From assembly GCA_011523835.1 (NCBI GenBank), contig WTFZ01000146.1, forward strand, positions 1-64,000: a DNA stretch of 64,000 nt. Direction: 5' to 3'. The translations under genes and the position numbers were made by a program. This document shows positions 52,131 through 61,839 of the stretch, one piece after another. The stretch's first letter is position 1; each line of letters starts with the position of its first letter. Source of the DNA: Synechococcus sp. CO36386bin_29 (GTDB taxonomy: Bacteria > Cyanobacteriota > Cyanobacteriia > PCC-6307 > Cyanobiaceae). Under the pieces are notes generated by a model. That model did not search any database. It saw only the letters and a program-made list of their open reading frames with translations, and was not told the DNA's origin.

Positions 52131-53408
52131 TCATTCTGGCTGCAGTCGATCGCGGCCGACGTAGGGCACGAGCGCGTCGGGCAGCCGGATGCTGCCGTCA
52201 GCCTGTTGCCCATTCTCCAGCAGGGCCGCCATCGTGCGCCCTACCGCCAGTCCGCTGCCATTCAGGGTGTGGACCAACTTGGTGCTCTTGCCTTCCTTGG
52301 TGCGGATGGAGGAACGCCTCGCCTGGAAATCTCCGCAGACGCTGCAGCTGGAGATTTCCCGGTAAGCCCCGGCCCCTGGCAGCCACACTTCAAGGTCGAA
52401 GGTCCTGCGGGCCGAGAAGCCGATGTCACCGGTGCACAGATCGAGCACCCGGTAAGGCAGTTCCAGTGCCTGCAGCACCGCCTCGGCATCGGCGGTGATC
52501 TGCTGGTGGGCCTCCTCGGAGTGATCCGGATGCGCGAACCAGTAGAGCTCCACCTTGTTGAACTGATGCAGACGGATCAGCCCACGGGTGTCGCGGCCGT
52601 AGCTGCCTGCCTCGCGTCGGAAGCAAGGGCTGTAAGCGGCGTAACGAAGGGGAAGCTGATCAGCCGGGATGATCTCATCGCGATGCAGCGAGGTCACTGG
52701 CACCTCGGCTGTGGGGGTCAGCCAGAGGTCATCATCGGAGCAGCGGAAACAGTCTTCAGCGAATTTGGGCAGCTGACCTGAGCCCGTGAGGCTGGCGCTG
52801 TTCACCAGCACCGGAGGCAGCACCTCTCGATACCCCTTGCTGGTGTGGAGATCCAGCATGAAGTTCACCAGGCCCCGCTCCAGTCGTGCTCCCTGCCCCA
52901 TCAAGGTGACGAAGCGACTCTGGGCGATGCGCACCGAGCGCTCGGTGTCGAACAGGTTGAGACGTTCGGCGATCTGCCAGTGCTCTTCGAGGCCTTCCTC
53001 GTTGCGAGGCGTGCCCCAGCGTCTCAGTTCGATGTTGTCGGATTCAGTTCTGCCGTCCGGGCAGTCAGGAGAGGGGAGATTGGGATACGTGAGCAGCTGC
53101 TCTTTCAGCTGGGAGGAGAGATGTTTCTCCTCTTCCTCCAGCACGGCCACTTTCTGTTTGATGGCGTTGCCCTGCAGCCGGAGTTCAGCCACCTCGTCCC
53201 CTTTCGGGTCGGCGCCGCCCTTGATCTTCTTGCCGACCTCTTTGCCGATGCGGTTGCCCTCCGCCTGCAGACCGCTGCGTTCCTCCTCCAGCTTCCGCTG
53301 CTGCTGGGCGATCACCTGAAGTCGAGTCAGATCGACGGCCTTGCCCCGACGCCCCAGTTCACTGGCGATCTGGTCGGGATTGTCACGCACAAGGCGCTGG
53401 TCGAGCAC
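52131..53408 (-). CDS. serS: Seryl-tRNA synthetase
   Basis: MLDQRLVRDNPDQIASELGRRG...LTPTAEVPVTSLHRDEI...ISSCSVCGDFQARRSSIRTKEGKSTKLVHTLNGSGLAVGRTMAALLEN. Confidence 0.98.
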   Translation of the reverse strand: MLDQRLVRDNPDQIASELGRRGKAVDLTRLQVIAQQQRKLEEERSGLQAEGNRIGKEVGKKIKGGADPKGDEVAELRLQGNAIKQKVAVLEEEEKHLSSQLKEQLLTYPNLPSPDCPDGRTESDNIELRRWGTPRNEEGLEEHWQIAERLNLFDTERSVRIAQSRFVTLMGQGARLERGLVNFMLDLHTSKGYREVLPPVLVNSASLTGSGQLPKFAEDCFRCSDDDLWLTPTAEVPVTSLHRDEIIPADQLPLRYAAYSPCFRREAGSYGRDTRGLIRLHQFNKVELYWFAHPDHSEEAHQQITADAEAVLQALELPYRVLDLCTGDIGFSARRTFDLEVWLPGAGAYREISSCSVCGDFQARRSSIRTKEGKSTKLVHTLNGSGLAVGRTMAALLENGQQADGSIRLPDALVPYVGRDRLQPE

Positions 53409-53449
53409 GGGTCCGGCGGCGAGGGCGCCGGCAGCCTATGGCAGGCCGA

Positions 53450-53671
53450 TCAGAGCACCTGGCCGACCATGACAGCGGCGACGGCGGAGAAGAGCGTGAT
53501 GCCCAGCGCCGTGATGGGGTTCTGCCCCTGTGCCACGGCCACGGTGGTGATCACACCAGCACCGAGGCAGGCCACGGCGAGCTGTGAGGTGAGATCGTTC
53601 TGGCGCTCCAAGGTGCTGATGCAATTGCTTGGAACGTAGGGAGATGGCTCCACCCCGCCTTCACGAACCAT
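53450..53671 (-). CDS. Small membrane protein, cyanobacterial hypothetical
   Basis: TSQLAVACLGAGVITTVAVAQGQNPITALGITLFSAVAAVMVGQVL; two hydrophobic segments; start codon uncertain. Confidence 0.6.
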   Translation of the reverse strand: MVREGGVEPSPYVPSNCISTLERQNDLTSQLAVACLGAGVITTVAVAQGQNPITALGITLFSAVAAVMVGQVL

Positions 53672-53689
53672 CAGCTTCTTTACGCCACG

Positions 53690-55180
53690 TCAGGCTTCGT
53701 TACGTGCCGCAATGGAGGCGGGACGGGCGCGGCCCCCTGAAGCCCATTGCTTGAGCGTTTCGAGTTGTTCGCTGGCGGTGCGGGAGAGGGGAATCAGCTG
53801 CGAAGCGGCCCGGATCAGATCCGTTTCGCTCAACTCCCGAGACTCGGCGAAGGCCAGATGCATCGCTTCAATCACCGCCTGTTCCAGTTCGGCTCCTGAG
53901 AACCCCTGACTGCGACTCACCACCGTGGCCAGTGGCAGGCCCAGCCCCGGGCGCCGGCGCTCCAGATGCAGCTCGAGGATGCTTCGCCGCTCCTCGCTGC
54001 TGGGGAGATCGAGCAGGAAGATCTCATCGAAGCGTCCCTTGCGGAGCAGTTCCGGAGGCAACTGCTCCACCCCGTTCGCCGTCGCCACGACAAAGACCGC
54101 CGATCGTTTCTCCGCCATCCAGGTCAGCACGCTGGCCAGCACCCGCTGGCTGGTGCCGCCGTCGCTGCGACCATCGCCCCCGAAGCCCTTGTCGATCTCG
54201 TCGATCCAGAGCACGCAGGGGGCCATGGCCTCGGCCCGTTGGATGGTTTCCCTGGTGCGTGCCTCACTGGCCCCCACCAGTCCGGCAAACAGACGACCCA
54301 CATCCAGACGCAGCAGGGGCATCGACCAGCTGCGGGCGATGGCCTTCGCCGTCATCGATTTGCCGGTCCCTTGGGGGCCAACCAGCAGCACTCCTCTGGG
54401 CAGAGGCAGTCCGAAGCGGCGGGCTTCCTCGGAGAAGGCGCGATGGCGTTGCTGCAGCCAGGTTTTCAGGGCGTCGAGGCCCCCGATCGCTTCCGTGCCG
54501 AGCTCACTGCTGCAGAACTCCAGCACCTCACTTCGGGCGATCGTCTGACGCTTCTCTTCCAGCACTTCGGCAAGGTCCTCTGCTCCGAGCTGGCCGCGTC
54601 GGGCCAGGGCGCGTGCGGCCACCTGACGAACACGCATCTCGCTCAGACCACTGCAGGCCCGGGTGAGCTCCTCAAGAGCCAGGGGGGCGAGCGGTCCGCC
54701 GCTGCTGCTGCTGATGCTGGTGATCAGCTCACGGAGATCCTCGCCGTCCGGCAGGGGCAGATCCAGCAGCGTCAAGGTCTCCTCAAGATCCTGAGGAGGG
54801 GTCCAGGCTCCGCAGCACAGCACGAGGGTGTGGGGTGTGCTGCGCAGGGAACTGTTCAGGTTCCGCAGCATCCTGGCCACACCGGGATCGTCGCAAAAGC
54901 GATGGAAGTCCTTGACCATCAACAGGGTTGCACTGCTGGCCTCCAACTGCTGGAGCCACTGAAGAATGGCCATCGGCTGACGGCTTCCGAGCCCATCGGA
55001 ATTCAGAACCCCGCTGAGCCCTTCGATGAAATCCCAGCAGGCCAGCCGTCGTTGCAGGCGTTGGGACGCCTGAGCCAGCAGGTCTTGCACGCGGCCTTCC
55101 TCGTGGCTGCGAATCCAGATCAGGGGGGTGCGGGCACGGATCAGCAGATCGAGCTGGTCACTCCAGGCAGCGCTGGTCAT
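53690..55180 (-). CDS. AAA+ ATPase (Ycf46-like)
   Basis: Walker [16 protein letters not shown], Walker [12 protein letters not shown], sensor/Arg-finger context; N-terminal non-AAA region as in Ycf46 family. Confidence 0.9.
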   Translation of the reverse strand: MTSAAWSDQLDLLIRARTPLIWIRSHEEGRVQDLLAQASQRLQRRLACWDFIEGLSGVLNSDGLGSRQPMAILQWLQQLEASSATLLMVKDFHRFCDDPGVARMLRNLNSSLRSTPHTLVLCCGAWTPPQDLEETLTLLDLPLPDGEDLRELITSISSSSGGPLAPLALEELTRACSGLSEMRVRQVAARALARRGQLGAEDLAEVLEEKRQTIARSEVLEFCSSELGTEAIGGLDALKTWLQQRHRAFSEEARRFGLPLPRGVLLVGPQGTGKSMTAKAIARSWSMPLLRLDVGRLFAGLVGASEARTRETIQRAEAMAPCVLWIDEIDKGFGGDGRSDGGTSQRVLASVLTWMAEKRSAVFVVATANGVEQLPPELLRKGRFDEIFLLDLPSSEERRSILELHLERRRPGLGLPLATVVSRSQGFSGAELEQAVIEAMHLAFAESRELSETDLIRAASQLIPLSRTASEQLETLKQWASGGRARPASIAARNEA

Positions 55181-55695
55181 CGGTTCCGAAGCTGGCGGAG
55201 AGCCTCCCAGCGGGGGTCCTGGCCGGTGCTGTCATGGTCCTGATGGGCCTGATTCAGACCTGGAGCCCCTGGACAGTGCTCTCCACAGCGGTTGACGACC
55301 GGTCGTTGCAGATGAAGCTGTTCGAACACCCATTGCTCAGGGTCGAAGTGGCCACGCGGGTCCAGGGATTCCATCAGGCCTTCCGTGCTGGAAATGTCTT
55401 CCGAGACTTCCAGCTCCTGCTCGGACGGTGGCGCATCGCCAAGCCAGATCAGTTCTGAAGGGCTGCAGCTCAGCTGCTGATTGAACTGCCCCAGGCAGCG
55501 GTCACAGGTGAGGGTGACGATGGTGGAGAGTTCCGCATCCAAAGCCAGCACATTGCCGCGATGTTCGGCCGTCAGCTGACCCCGGACCGGAGTCAGGGAT
55601 GGCATGGCCTCCAGATGGCCCTCCACGATCCAGCTTCTGGGGGCTCCCAGGGCACGGAGCTCCTGAAGGGCCACGGGCTCAAGCCCCTGGATCAC
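55177..55695 (-). CDS. DUF177 (YceD-like) protein
   Basis: [26 protein letters not shown]...[28 protein letters not shown]. Confidence 0.88.
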   Translation of the reverse strand: MIQGLEPVALQELRALGAPRSWIVEGHLEAMPSLTPVRGQLTAEHRGNVLALDAELSTIVTLTCDRCLGQFNQQLSCSPSELIWLGDAPPSEQELEVSEDISSTEGLMESLDPRGHFDPEQWVFEQLHLQRPVVNRCGEHCPGAPGLNQAHQDHDSTGQDPRWEALRQLRNR

Positions 55696-56840
55696 TTGCC
55701 GCCCTTGGGTTCAAACGGCAGCCGAGCATCCCCTCCAGCTGAGCCGCCGGACGTGGCGGTGACTGCAACGGTCTGCTGGGACAACTGCTGATCGAGGATC
55801 TTCTGGAGATTGTCCGGCAACGGTTCCTTGGCCAGGATGAAGGTCTGCAGGCCCTGGAAGATGTTGGCGATCAGCATGTACAGGAGAACACCAGCGGGAA
55901 GAGGGAAGAACAGGAACATCCCGGTGATCATCACCGGAGTGATCTTGTTGGCTGTTGACTGCTGAGGATTGGCAGGCATTCCCATGCCGGACAACAGCTG
56001 CGACAGGAACAGGGTCACTCCGAATCCACCAACGAGGATTGCGATATCCCAGTTGATCGCCCCGTCGGCGTAGAAGCCGACCTGCCCGAGTGCCTTGATG
56101 AACAGGAAACCGCTGCGAGCGGCCAGGCCTGGAATCTTGGCCTCCACGGTGGCGTCGCCTGAGGTCAGCGCCGTCACGCTGCCGTCACTGCTGACGCTCA
56201 CCACTCCTTCCCCTTTGGTGACGCTCCAGCTCGGCAGGAAGCGTTCGGGGTTTTCAATTCCCTCCAGGACATCGGCAAAGGGACGGCCGTCCTTGGTGTG
56301 GAGGTTGATGTCGGCGGAGTCTCCAACGCCCATCTTGTTGCCGCGGGGCAGGCTGGCGATCACCGGTACATGATCTCTCTCGCCGATGAAGATCGAGTGA
56401 CTGGCGCTGTTGAAGGGCTTCGGTTCAACCGCGGCGATCTGTTCCGACGGGAGCACCTTGATATTCACCGTGTAGGGAACATCCGCAAACGGTGATCCGC
56501 GCAATGTTGCAAAAAGTGCGAACAGGATCGGCATCTGCACCAGCAGGGGCAGGCATCCCGCAAGAGGACTGCCGAATTCCTTCATCACCTTGCCCAGTTC
56601 TTCCTGTTGCTTCTGGGGGTTATCGGCGTACCGGCTCTTGATGTCGGCCTGACGCTTCTGCATCACGGGCTGGGCGATCCGCATGCGTCTGGCACTGCGG
56701 ATGGAGCCGGCACTGAGCGGGTAGAGCGCGATGCGGATGACCAGCGTCAGGGCCACGATCGCCAGTCCATAACTGGGGACCAATCCGTAGAAAAAATCCA
56801 GGATCGGGATCAGCAGGTTGTCGGAGATGTACCCGATCAC
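55692..56840 (-). CDS. yidC: YidC/Oxa1 membrane protein insertase
   Basis: [87 protein letters not shown]. Confidence 0.96.
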   Translation of the reverse strand: MIGYISDNLLIPILDFFYGLVPSYGLAIVALTLVIRIALYPLSAGSIRSARRMRIAQPVMQKRQADIKSRYADNPQKQQEELGKVMKEFGSPLAGCLPLLVQMPILFALFATLRGSPFADVPYTVNIKVLPSEQIAAVEPKPFNSASHSIFIGERDHVPVIASLPRGNKMGVGDSADINLHTKDGRPFADVLEGIENPERFLPSWSVTKGEGVVSVSSDGSVTALTSGDATVEAKIPGLAARSGFLFIKALGQVGFYADGAINWDIAILVGGFGVTLFLSQLLSGMGMPANPQQSTANKITPVMITGMFLFFPLPAGVLLYMLIANIFQGLQTFILAKEPLPDNLQKILDQQLSQQTVAVTATSGGSAGGDARLPFEPKGGK

Positions 56841-56894
56841 GTTGAAGGTCCCGTGGGAGAAATCATTGTGAAGCCAGTGTGCAGTACCACCGGA

Positions 56895-57305
56895 TCAGGC
56901 GGCGAATCCCTCGACCGACTGACTGGTTTGTGAGGACGACCGTCGTTCGGTCATCCGCTCGAGGATGTAGGCCTCTGTCTCCCGGAAGTTGGGCATTGAG
57001 CGCAGTTCCAGACGCGAGCCGTCACTCAGCACCAAGACCATGTCTCCCCAGGCTCCGAAGCCGCGGGCCACGCTGCGAACCTCCTTGATCTGCGAATACA
57101 CCACCTGGGTCTTGTCCCGCCCCAACCAGCCGCCTGTGACGGAGACGCGCCGGTTGGTGATCCGGAAGCGCAGCCAGAGGGCTCTGACCACCGCTCCGAT
57201 GCTGAAGGGGATACCGATCAGGGTGATCCCCAGCAGCAGGTTGAAGATCAGATCTCCTTTGGCAGGACCACCCTCGTAGTGGATCTGCTCATTGGTCGTG
57301 CTCAT
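56895..57305 (-). CDS. PH domain-containing membrane protein
   Basis: MSTTNEQIHYEGGPAKGDLIFNLLLGITLIGIPFSIGAVVRALWLRFRITNRRVSVTGGWLGRDKTQVVYSQIKEVRSV. Confidence 0.85.
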   Translation of the reverse strand: MSTTNEQIHYEGGPAKGDLIFNLLLGITLIGIPFSIGAVVRALWLRFRITNRRVSVTGGWLGRDKTQVVYSQIKEVRSVARGFGAWGDMVLVLSDGSRLELRSMPNFRETEAYILERMTERRSSSQTSQSVEGFAA

Positions 57306-57688
57306 CCTTCCAGCCCGGCATCTCTCAGAAGACTGTCGCATTCTTTGAGCAGTTGCGACGGATCCACCTCCCCAGCCTCAGGACGAAGACTGAAAAGCAG
57401 CCACAGGCCGGCCAGGTCGCGCCGGCACTCCAGTCGCTGACGCAGATGATCGTGCAGCCGACGTCTGAGTCGGTTGCGCTTCACGGCGCGTTTGCTCACC
57501 TTGCTGCTGATCACCAGGGCGCATCGACAGCTCACGTCGGGATGGAGGCGAAGTTCAGGCCGGAGCAGGCGCTTCTCGGCCTGCACCACCCTCAGCACCA
57601 GTAGTGGGGCGTGATGGCGACGACCGCTGCGGTGCAGGCGGTGGAAGCACCGGTGCCCCCTGAGACGCATCGACGCAGGGAGTGCCAT
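57302..57688 (-). CDS. rnpA: Ribonuclease P protein component
   Basis: VSCRCALVISSKVSKRAVKRNRLRRRLHDHLRQRL; located between rpmH and yidC. Confidence 0.94.
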   Translation of the reverse strand: MALPASMRLRGHRCFHRLHRSGRRHHAPLLVLRVVQAEKRLLRPELRLHPDVSCRCALVISSKVSKRAVKRNRLRRRLHDHLRQRLECRRDLAGLWLLFSLRPEAGEVDPSQLLKECDSLLRDAGLEG

Positions 57689-57712
57689 GGACCCGGTTGC
57701 GGGACAGGCGCG

Positions 57713-57850
57713 TCAGACCGCGAGCCTGGAACGGCCTCGTTTTCTGCGGGTGCGGATCACGCGACGGCCTGTGTGGGAGCGCATGCGGACGCGGAAACCA
57801 GACACCCGCTTGCGTTTGCGGCTTGTTCCTCCAAGGGTTCTTTTGGTCAT
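57713..57850 (-). CDS. rpmH: 50S ribosomal protein L34 (not in the ORF track because it is short)
   Basis: Hand translation: [45 protein letters not shown]. Confidence 0.97.
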   Translation of the reverse strand: MTKRTLGGTSRKRKRVSGFRVRMRSHTGRRVIRTRRKRGRSRLAV

Positions 57851-57896
57851 CTCAGTGGTCTGGCTTCCTGCCGATCAGAACTCGTAAACCTATCAG

Positions 57897-58469
57897 TCAG
57901 TCCATGTCGATCAGCCAGCTCCCTGCGTAGCCGGACATAGGAACGTCGCCGGGGGCCTGAATCAGGGCGTTGAGCTGATACATCCGTCTGCCTTCCGGAT
58001 TGAACAGCTTGATTCGCAAGGCGTAATCACCCTCCATGGGAATCGGTTGTTCAGGGAAGACCTCAATGGCGGTCTGCTGCTCGTTGATTTCGATGGTGGC
58101 TGGAATCTCCTCGAGGCATTTGGTGCGATGCATCATCCCGCCCTTGCTCATGCGGCAGACGGCCATGCGTTCCGGCTTCAGTTTCGAGTCGAAATAGTCG
58201 GGCACGGTGACCGTCAGCTTGAGGATGGCGGTCTTCCGGTCCTTGGCCCGCAGGGTCAGATACCAGGTGGAACGTTCGTCCGGCAGCGTTGAAGTCAGGT
58301 AGTAATACAGCTTCCGGTACTCACGGTCGCTATCCCAGCGAAATTCGATCAGCCCGGGTGTCCCCTGGGCGCGGACAGACGAGGCCTGGGGTGCGATCAA
58401 TGCCGGAGCCAGCACGAGACCGGCGATCGTCCCCGCCGGAAGCAGACGAAGAAGCAACTTGCGGAGCAT
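57897..58469 (-). CDS. DUF2808 secreted protein
   Basis: N-terminal signal-like LLPAGTIAGLVLAPALIAPQASSVRA; GLIEFRWDSDREYRKLYYYLTS..RSTWYLTLRAKDRKTAILKLTVTVPDYFDSKL. Confidence 0.85.
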   Translation of the reverse strand: MLRKLLLRLLPAGTIAGLVLAPALIAPQASSVRAQGTPGLIEFRWDSDREYRKLYYYLTSTLPDERSTWYLTLRAKDRKTAILKLTVTVPDYFDSKLKPERMAVCRMSKGGMMHRTKCLEEIPATIEINEQQTAIEVFPEQPIPMEGDYALRIKLFNPEGRRMYQLNALIQAPGDVPMSGYAGSWLIDMD

Positions 58470-58544
58470 GGCACCTACTCGAATGGTTGGATTCTCCTGA
58501 GACCCAAGCCAGGAAGGAGCATTTCTGGGCCGGCGTCTGAGCTG

Positions 58545-58928
58545 TCAGTTGTGACCGGATCTGTCTGGCCGCAGCATTCGGGCACCTTCCAGATAGGGGT
58601 GAATCGGCATCTGCCCTTCCGGCATCCACACCAGGGCCAGAACGCGGATGCAGCGCTCCAGATCCCCTGCCACGGCCATCTGCTGGCAGTCCAAAAGCGC
58701 TACCCGGTCCCAGCCTCGACGACTGCGGGCAACAGCGGCGGGAAAGCAGGCATTCAGATCCCCGGTGACGGAGAAGGTCACCGACACAATCCGTTCTGCA
58801 GTGAGGTTGTTGCCATCGACCAGGGCGTCGATCAGCTCGGCGACGGCCTTCTGGATCGCGTCTGAGCTGTTGTCGGGACAGGTGGTGGCTCCGCGCAGAC
58901 CGATCAGCTGCAGGAGGGAGTCGCTCAT
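58545..58928 (-). CDS. aroH: Chorismate mutase (AroH type)
   Basis: LIGLRGATTCPDNSSDAIQKAVAELIDALVDGNNLTAERIVSVTFSVTGDLNACFPA...CIRVLALVW. Confidence 0.93.
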   Translation of the reverse strand: MSDSLLQLIGLRGATTCPDNSSDAIQKAVAELIDALVDGNNLTAERIVSVTFSVTGDLNACFPAAVARSRRGWDRVALLDCQQMAVAGDLERCIRVLALVWMPEGQMPIHPYLEGARMLRPDRSGHN

Positions 58929-59734
58929 GGTCGATACAGCCAGAGAACCTGACCGCTTCCCATGAGCTCGATGCAGAGACGGTTCTGCAGTTGCTGAATC
59001 AGCTGAGAGCCCGGCAGCAGGCCAGTGAGTTTGCGGCGACTCTTGCCAAGCGTGACGGGACGCAGATCCTCATCCAGCTCAGCCAGTCGGGCCGTGACGC
59101 GGCGGGCATGCTCCTCATCCCCGAGTTCATCGACCAGACCGAGGTCCTTGGCTTGAGCTCCGCTGAACACGCGCCCATCGGCGAAGGTTTTGACGGCCTC
59201 CCGACTCATGCCGCGCCCGTCAGCAACGACACCGACGAACTGGTCATAGCTGCTGTCGATGAGCTCCTGAAGCAGCGCCCGTTCTGCGTCGCTGAGCGGG
59301 CGGTCCGGAGAGAGGATGTCTTTGAACGGGCCGCTCTTCACTGTGTCGAAGCGGATTCCGATTCGTTCGAACACCCTCGACAGATCGTTGCCACGCAGGA
59401 TCACTCCGATGGAGCCGGTGATCGTGCCGGGATTCGCCACGATCCTTTCCGCGGCCACGCCCACATAGACCCCGCCGGAGGCGGAGATGTTGCCGAAGCT
59501 GGCCACCACCCTGCAGCCCTTGTCCCGCAGCCTCATCAAGGCGGCATGAATCTCCTGGCTGTCACCGACGGTGCCTCCCGGGCTGTCGATCCGCAGTAAC
59601 AGAGCAGGGAATTCGCGTTCGCCGACTTCCCTCAGCGCCCGGAGCACCCGCAACCGGGTGGCGCCTGTGATGGGGCCGTCGAGAACGACTCGGGCCATCT
59701 TCCGGCGGGATTTACGACGCCACGGCCAGGCCAT
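58925..59734 (-). CDS. sppA: Signal peptide peptidase SppA
   Basis: LLRIDSPGGTVGDSQEIHAALMRLRDKGCRVVASFGNISASGGVYVGVAAERIVANPGTITGSIGVIL. Confidence 0.95.
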   Translation of the reverse strand: MAWPWRRKSRRKMARVVLDGPITGATRLRVLRALREVGEREFPALLLRIDSPGGTVGDSQEIHAALMRLRDKGCRVVASFGNISASGGVYVGVAAERIVANPGTITGSIGVILRGNDLSRVFERIGIRFDTVKSGPFKDILSPDRPLSDAERALLQELIDSSYDQFVGVVADGRGMSREAVKTFADGRVFSGAQAKDLGLVDELGDEEHARRVTARLAELDEDLRPVTLGKSRRKLTGLLPGSQLIQQLQNRLCIELMGSGQVLWLYRP

Positions 59735-59788
59735 GTCTCACAGCTGCTTCCTCCCGGATCTTAAAAAGGCCCTCAACCCCCCATCCCG

Positions 59789-60724
59789 ATGCCCACCTCC
59801 GCCCGCTGGCTGCTGATGGTGCTTCCCTTCGCGTTGTGGGGCACGGCGATGACGGCCATGGCCCCGCTGATCCCAACGGGCGGCCCCTGGCTTGTGGCGA
59901 GCCTCCGTCTGTTGCCTGCCGGAATCGTGGTGCTCCTCTGGGTGCGTGCGTCAGGTGGTTCCCTGCGGATCGATTCGAGGGACCTGGGCTGGTTCAGCCT
60001 CTTCACCCTGGTGGATGCCTGTCTGTTCCAGGCGGTGCTGGCCCGAGGTCTGGAGCAGACCGGAGCCGGCCTCGGCTCGGTGCTGATCGACTCCCAGCCC
60101 CTGATGGTTGCGCTTCTCGCCCGGGCCCTCTTCGCCGAGTCGATCAATCCTGTGGGCTGGATGGGGCTGGCTCTCGGTCTGGCTGGAATCCTCTGTCTGG
60201 GGGTGCCTGCGGACCTCTTGCGTCATTGGTGGCTGCTGGCGGAGCGGCCCGCGATGCAGGACCTGCTGCAGCCCGGCGAGGCCTGGATGCTCCTGGCTGC
60301 TCTGGCGATGGCGTTTGGCACCGTGTTGATCCGCTTCGCGTCGCGTCACAGTGATCCGGTGGTCACCACCGGCTGGCACATGCTTCTGGGCAGCCTCCCG
60401 CTTCTGCTTCTCTCCGGTCTAGACCGTGGATTCGCCCTCCCTGCCTGGAGTGGTTTCGACTGGACACGCATGGCTTTCGCCAGCCTCCTCGGCAGCGCCC
60501 TGGCCTATGGCCTGTTCTTCTGGTTTGCCAGCCGTCGGGATCTCACCGCTTTCAGCAGTCTGGGATTCCTTACACCGGTGTTCGCTCTGGCCACCGGGGG
60601 CTGGTTCCTGGGGGAGCGCCTGGCTCCGTTGCAATGGTTCGGGGTGTTTCTGGTGCTGTTGTCCGTGCTCTGCGTCAGTCAGCGAAGACGGCTCTGGGAG
60701 CCTGCGGAGTCTCCAGCGGCATGA
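59789..60724 (+). CDS. EamA/DMT family transporter
   Basis: WLLMVLPFALWGTAMTAMAPLIP; ~10 hydrophobic segments; LGERLAPLQWFGVFLVLLSVL. Confidence 0.92.
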   Translation: MPTSARWLLMVLPFALWGTAMTAMAPLIPTGGPWLVASLRLLPAGIVVLLWVRASGGSLRIDSRDLGWFSLFTLVDACLFQAVLARGLEQTGAGLGSVLIDSQPLMVALLARALFAESINPVGWMGLALGLAGILCLGVPADLLRHWWLLAERPAMQDLLQPGEAWMLLAALAMAFGTVLIRFASRHSDPVVTTGWHMLLGSLPLLLLSGLDRGFALPAWSGFDWTRMAFASLLGSALAYGLFFWFASRRDLTAFSSLGFLTPVFALATGGWFLGERLAPLQWFGVFLVLLSVLCVSQRRRLWEPAESPAA

Positions 60725-61824
60725 GCGAGCGTCCATTGCATCTGGTGCTGCTGAGCACCCCGATCGGCGCTCTTGGCAGCGGCCGTGGAGGCGGGGTGGA
60801 ACTCACCTTGACTTCACTCCTGCAGGGGCTGGCCGAGCGGGGGCACCGCCTGACCCTCATCGCTGCTGACGGTTCCCGCCTGCCGCCTGGATGCGATTCA
60901 GTTGAACTGGTGATGCTGCCGGGTGCCGATCAGCCCAGCTGGCAGCACGCTGCTGAGGATGCACCGGTGGTGATCCCGAGAAACGGTTTGCTGCCGTCGA
61001 TGCTGGGCGAAGCACTGCGGCGTGCCCCCTCCGCCGATGCCGTTCTCAACTTCGGCTACGACTGGCTGCCTCTGTGGACCACCCCCTGGGTTTCGGTTCC
61101 GCTGTTCCACCTGATCAGCATGGGGGATGTCGCGGCTGTGATGCGCGATGCGATCGAGTCTCTGGCGCGGTGGGATCAGCGGCGACTGGCCTTTCACACC
61201 AGCCGTCAGGCCGCTGATTTCCAGTTGCCGGCGCCGCCTTGCGTGGTGGGCAATGGCTTTGATCTGGGTCGCTATGAGCTGCGGCTTGCGACGGACGGAC
61301 CCCTCGGATGGGCCGGCCGCATCGCTCCGGAGAAGGGGCTTGAAGATGCGGCAGCCGCCGCTGCTGCGCTTGGAGAACGCCTGCTGGTGTGGGGCCTGAG
61401 GGAGGATTCGGCCTATGCCGCGGCTGTGGAGGCCGGGGTCCCTGCCGGCACCATCGACTGGAGAGGTTTTCTTCCGACGCAGGAGTTGCAGCGTGATCTG
61501 GGGCGCTGCCGCGCTCTGATCAACACACCGAAATGGAATGAGGCCTACGGCAACGTCGTGGTCGAGGCCCTGGCCTGCGGCGTTCCGGTGGTCGCCTATG
61601 ACCGGGGCGGACCAGGGGAGCTGATCCGTTCCGGAGAGACCGGCTGGCTGGTTCCACCGGATGATCGCCAGGCTCTGGTGGAGGCTCTTGATCGGGTCGG
61701 GCAGATCGATCGTCGGCGCTGCCGCTCCTGGGTGGAGGACAACGCCACCTGCTCGGTGTTCAGTCGCCGCGTTGAGCGCTGGATCAGGGATGGGCTCGTG
61801 GAGGATGTCAGCATCGGCGCGTAG
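60721..61824 (+). CDS. Glycosyltransferase family 4-type
   Basis: Start ATG 60721 (MSERPLHLVLLSTPIGALGSGRGGGVELTLTSLLQGLAERGHRLTLIAADG); WAGRIAPEKGLEDA...NEAYGNVVVEALACGVPVVAYDRGGPGELIRSGETGWLVPPDD. Confidence 0.93.
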   Translation: MSERPLHLVLLSTPIGALGSGRGGGVELTLTSLLQGLAERGHRLTLIAADGSRLPPGCDSVELVMLPGADQPSWQHAAEDAPVVIPRNGLLPSMLGEALRRAPSADAVLNFGYDWLPLWTTPWVSVPLFHLISMGDVAAVMRDAIESLARWDQRRLAFHTSRQAADFQLPAPPCVVGNGFDLGRYELRLATDGPLGWAGRIAPEKGLEDAAAAAAALGERLLVWGLREDSAYAAAVEAGVPAGTIDWRGFLPTQELQRDLGRCRALINTPKWNEAYGNVVVEALACGVPVVAYDRGGPGELIRSGETGWLVPPDDRQALVEALDRVGQIDRRRCRSWVEDNATCSVFSRRVERWIRDGLVEDVSIGA

Positions 61825-61839
61825 CAGTGAGGGCCGGCG

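Noticed and set aside
51333-52781. 482-aa plus ORF antisense to rseP and serS
   Set aside because: Spans two well-identified opposite-strand genes; composition typical of GC-rich antisense frames.
53966-55243. 425-aa plus ORF antisense to the AAA ATPase
   Set aside because: Shadow ORF; the opposite strand carries clear Walker motifs.
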